Assembly (NCBI RefSeq): GCF_001457035.1
Contig: NZ_KQ758617.1
Coordinates: 1,488,001 to 1,552,000, forward strand
Source of the DNA: Fictibacillus enclensis
GTDB taxonomy: Bacteria; Bacillota; Bacilli; Bacillales; Fictibacillaceae
Direction of reading: 5' to 3'
Length of the DNA stretch: 64,000 nt
Part shown: positions 62,452 through 64,000 of the stretch, piece by piece
How the letters are laid out: every line of letters begins with the position of its first letter
Numbering within the stretch: position 1 is the stretch's first letter
Notes under the pieces: generated by a model
Told to the model about the DNA's origin: nothing
What the model saw: the letters and a program-made list of their open reading frames with translations, nothing else
Database searches by the model: none
Made by a program: the position numbers and the translations under genes

Positions 62452-62552
62452 AATATCCCTCTTTTTTAATGGTAATTTAGATCTGGGCCGTTCACTTTTC
62501 CATACTTGCATGAGAGGGCAAAGATCACCATGACCTTTGCCCTGCTTGCTTT

Positions 62553-63983
62553 TTATTTGGTTTGAATCTTCATCGATAGATACTTATCCTCTAAATAATC
62601 ATCAATTCCCTGGTGGCCGCCTTCACGACCCATTCCACTCTCTTTTATCCCTCCGAACGGAGCTTGGGCTACAGTCGGTATTGCATCGTTCATACCAATG
62701 ATTCCAAATTCCAAAGCTTCTGAAACTCTGACGGACCGACTGGCATTCTGTGTATAAAAGTACGCCGCTAAACCATAAACCGTATTATTCGCTTGTTGAA
62801 TCACTTCTTCTTCTGTGTCAAAAGGTATAATGGGAGCCACAGGTCCGAATGTTTCCTCATTGGTAATCAGCATTTCATTCGTTACTTCATCCAAAATGGT
62901 AGGTTCATAGAACAATCCATTGGAAAGTTCTCCCTTCAGCCTTTTCCCGCCGCAAAGAAGACGAGCTCCTTTATCTAAAGCGTCTTGTACGTGCTCTTCT
63001 ACCTTTGATAACCCATCACGGCTTACCAGAGGCCCCACCTCAACGGTTGAATCCAGGCTATTACCGACTTTAAGAGCTTTTGTTTTTTCCAAAAATAGTT
63101 TTGAGAACTCCTCAATAACTGAACGCTGAACATAAATCCGATTTGCACAAACACACGTCTGTCCTGTGTTTCTAAATTTACTGGCAACGGCCCCTGCTGC
63201 AGCTTCTTCCAGATCCGCATCATCAAACACAATAAATGGAGCATGCCCGCCAAGTTCTAGTGACAATCTCTTTAATTGGGAAGCCGATTTGGCGACCAAA
63301 AGTTTTCCCACCTCAGTAGAACCTGTGAAAGATATCTTCTTAACCACCTGATTATCAAAAATCTCGTCTGAAATAGGACCAGAATCCCCGGTTACCACAT
63401 TCACAACACCACGCGGAACTCCCGCCATTTCCACCAATTTACCAAATGCAATGGCACTGATAGGAGATTGTTTGGCTGGCTTCACAATCCCTGTACATCC
63501 TGCAGCCATCGCCGGGCCGATTTTTCGAGTCATCATGGCTAGCGGGAAATTCCAAGGGGTAATGGCAGCCACTACTCCGATCGGTTGACGAATCACCATT
63601 AATCTTTTATCAGGTGTGGAAGCAGGAATGGTTTCCCCATAGATCCTGCGTCCTTCTTCAGCAAACCACTCCAAATAACTGGCCGCAAAGAACACTTCCC
63701 CCTGTGCTTCCTTAAATGGTTTTCCCATTTCCATGCTCATAATTTCAGCTAATTCATCTTTGTATTCATGCATAAGATCACGAATTTTCAATAGATATTT
63801 ACCGCGTTCCCCTGCGGTTAATTTCGACCAAGACTTAAACGCTTCACCAGCAGATTCGATGGCCTGCTTTGTTTCGAAGCGTCCTCCTTTTGGAACTTGG
63901 GCGACGACTTGACCGTTGGATGGATTAGTAACTGAGAACGTTTCTCCGCCCTGAGCGCTTGTCCATTCCCCATTTATAAACAT
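62553..63983 (-). CDS. gabD: Succinate-semialdehyde dehydrogenase (GabD-like)
   Basis: A 476-residue aldehyde dehydrogenase. Coenzyme loop FTGSTEVGKLL, Glu in LELGGHAPFIVFDD, catalytic Cys in NTGQTCVCANRIYV, and the GabD-like ending GGHQGIDDYLEDKYL. The Cys-x-Cys (TCVC) resembles the redox switch of SSADH. It would oxidise succinate semialdehyde from GABA or 4-hydroxybutyrate to succinate. The frame stays open to the window edge with no ribosome site before ATG 63983, so a few N-terminal residues may lie outside. Confidence 0.9.
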   Translation of the reverse strand: MFINGEWTSAQGGETFSVTNPSNGQVVAQVPKGGRFETKQAIESAGEAFKSWSKLTAGERGKYLLKIRDLMHEYKDELAEIMSMEMGKPFKEAQGEVFFAASYLEWFAEEGRRIYGETIPASTPDKRLMVIRQPIGVVAAITPWNFPLAMMTRKIGPAMAAGCTGIVKPAKQSPISAIAFGKLVEMAGVPRGVVNVVTGDSGPISDEIFDNQVVKKISFTGSTEVGKLLVAKSASQLKRLSLELGGHAPFIVFDDADLEEAAAGAVASKFRNTGQTCVCANRIYVQRSVIEEFSKLFLEKTKALKVGNSLDSTVEVGPLVSRDGLSKVEEHVQDALDKGARLLCGGKRLKGELSNGLFYEPTILDEVTNEMLITNEETFGPVAPIIPFDTEEEVIQQANNTVYGLAAYFYTQNASRSVRVSEALEFGIIGMNDAIPTVAQAPFGGIKESGMGREGGHQGIDDYLEDKYLSMKIQTK

Positions 63984-64000
63984 TTTTAGTTCACTTAAGT

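Overview
The window reads like a Bacillaceae (Bacillus-like Firmicute) chromosome of moderate to low GC. Evidence is the strong AGGAGG-type ribosome sites with many TTG and GTG starts, CcpA-type cre boxes, a sporulation-type diadenylate cyclase (CdaS), LigD-type ligase and polymerase, an RsbR-like stressosome protein, and a 28-bp site differing at only two positions from the B. subtilis dif sequence as I recall it. That site (54514-54541) suggests the window covers the replication terminus. Most large genes to its left are on the + strand and most to its right on the - strand, as expected where two forks meet.

Layout. 1-2.1 kb: proBA (proline synthesis; proB enters truncated). 2.1-10.4 kb: mixed housekeeping and decaying genes: divergently split LigD ligase and polymerase, a truncated MFS pump, cdaS broken by an in-frame TAG, a zinc-ribbon protein, a secreted NagZ-like GH3 enzyme under a cre box, DinB, and a methyltransferase broken by an in-frame TAA. 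10.5-19.5 kb: a sugar regulon (GntR; PfkB kinase; GH4; ABC binding protein and two permeases; BadF-type kinase; second GH4), in which an ABC importer plus kinase probably replaces the PTS that normally feeds GH4 enzymes. 19.6-31.2 kb: a glycolate/glyoxylate regulon (glcE-glcF-glcD, malate synthase G, malic enzyme, FAH-family enzyme, IclR regulator, lactate/glycolate permease) whose three promoter regions share a 17-bp palindrome. 31.3-34.6 kb: a D-amino-acid catabolic operon (D-threonine-aldolase-like, D-aminoacylase, RidA).

34.6-42.3 kb is an accessory region: a transposase remnant, an SDR enzyme, a fragment that may come from a CD-NTase sensor domain, then an arsenic island with ArsR, ArsI, two small proteins under the same operator type, a decayed acr3/arsR pair and an intact arsR-arsB-arsC operon. 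42.4-47.5 kb: a sigma-54 regulator with four palindromic upstream sites and a -24/-12 promoter driving aldehyde dehydrogenase, lactonase and iron alcohol dehydrogenase, the same three activities as the Agrobacterium Blc (gamma-butyrolactone) pathway.

47.8-54.54 kb is flanked by two directly repeated dif-like sites. The arm geometry is what Xer-mediated insertion of a mobile element at dif would leave. It carries a GNAT acetyltransferase, an alpha/beta hydrolase, an RsbR-like protein, an orphan class-II-aaRS-like protein, small proteins, a decayed second DNA ligase and a tyrosine recombinase fragment. It is the best candidate for an undescribed system. 54.6-64 kb: a GH1/GH2 glycan cluster whose ABC importer genes were fused by a deletion, an HTH regulator, a DUF2690-like secreted protein with a truncated paralogue, a DoxX-like protein, a camelysin remnant, and lhgO-gabD (glutarate/GABA catabolism).

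No rRNA, tRNA or CRISPR array was recognised. Family names come from reading motifs by eye, not from searches.
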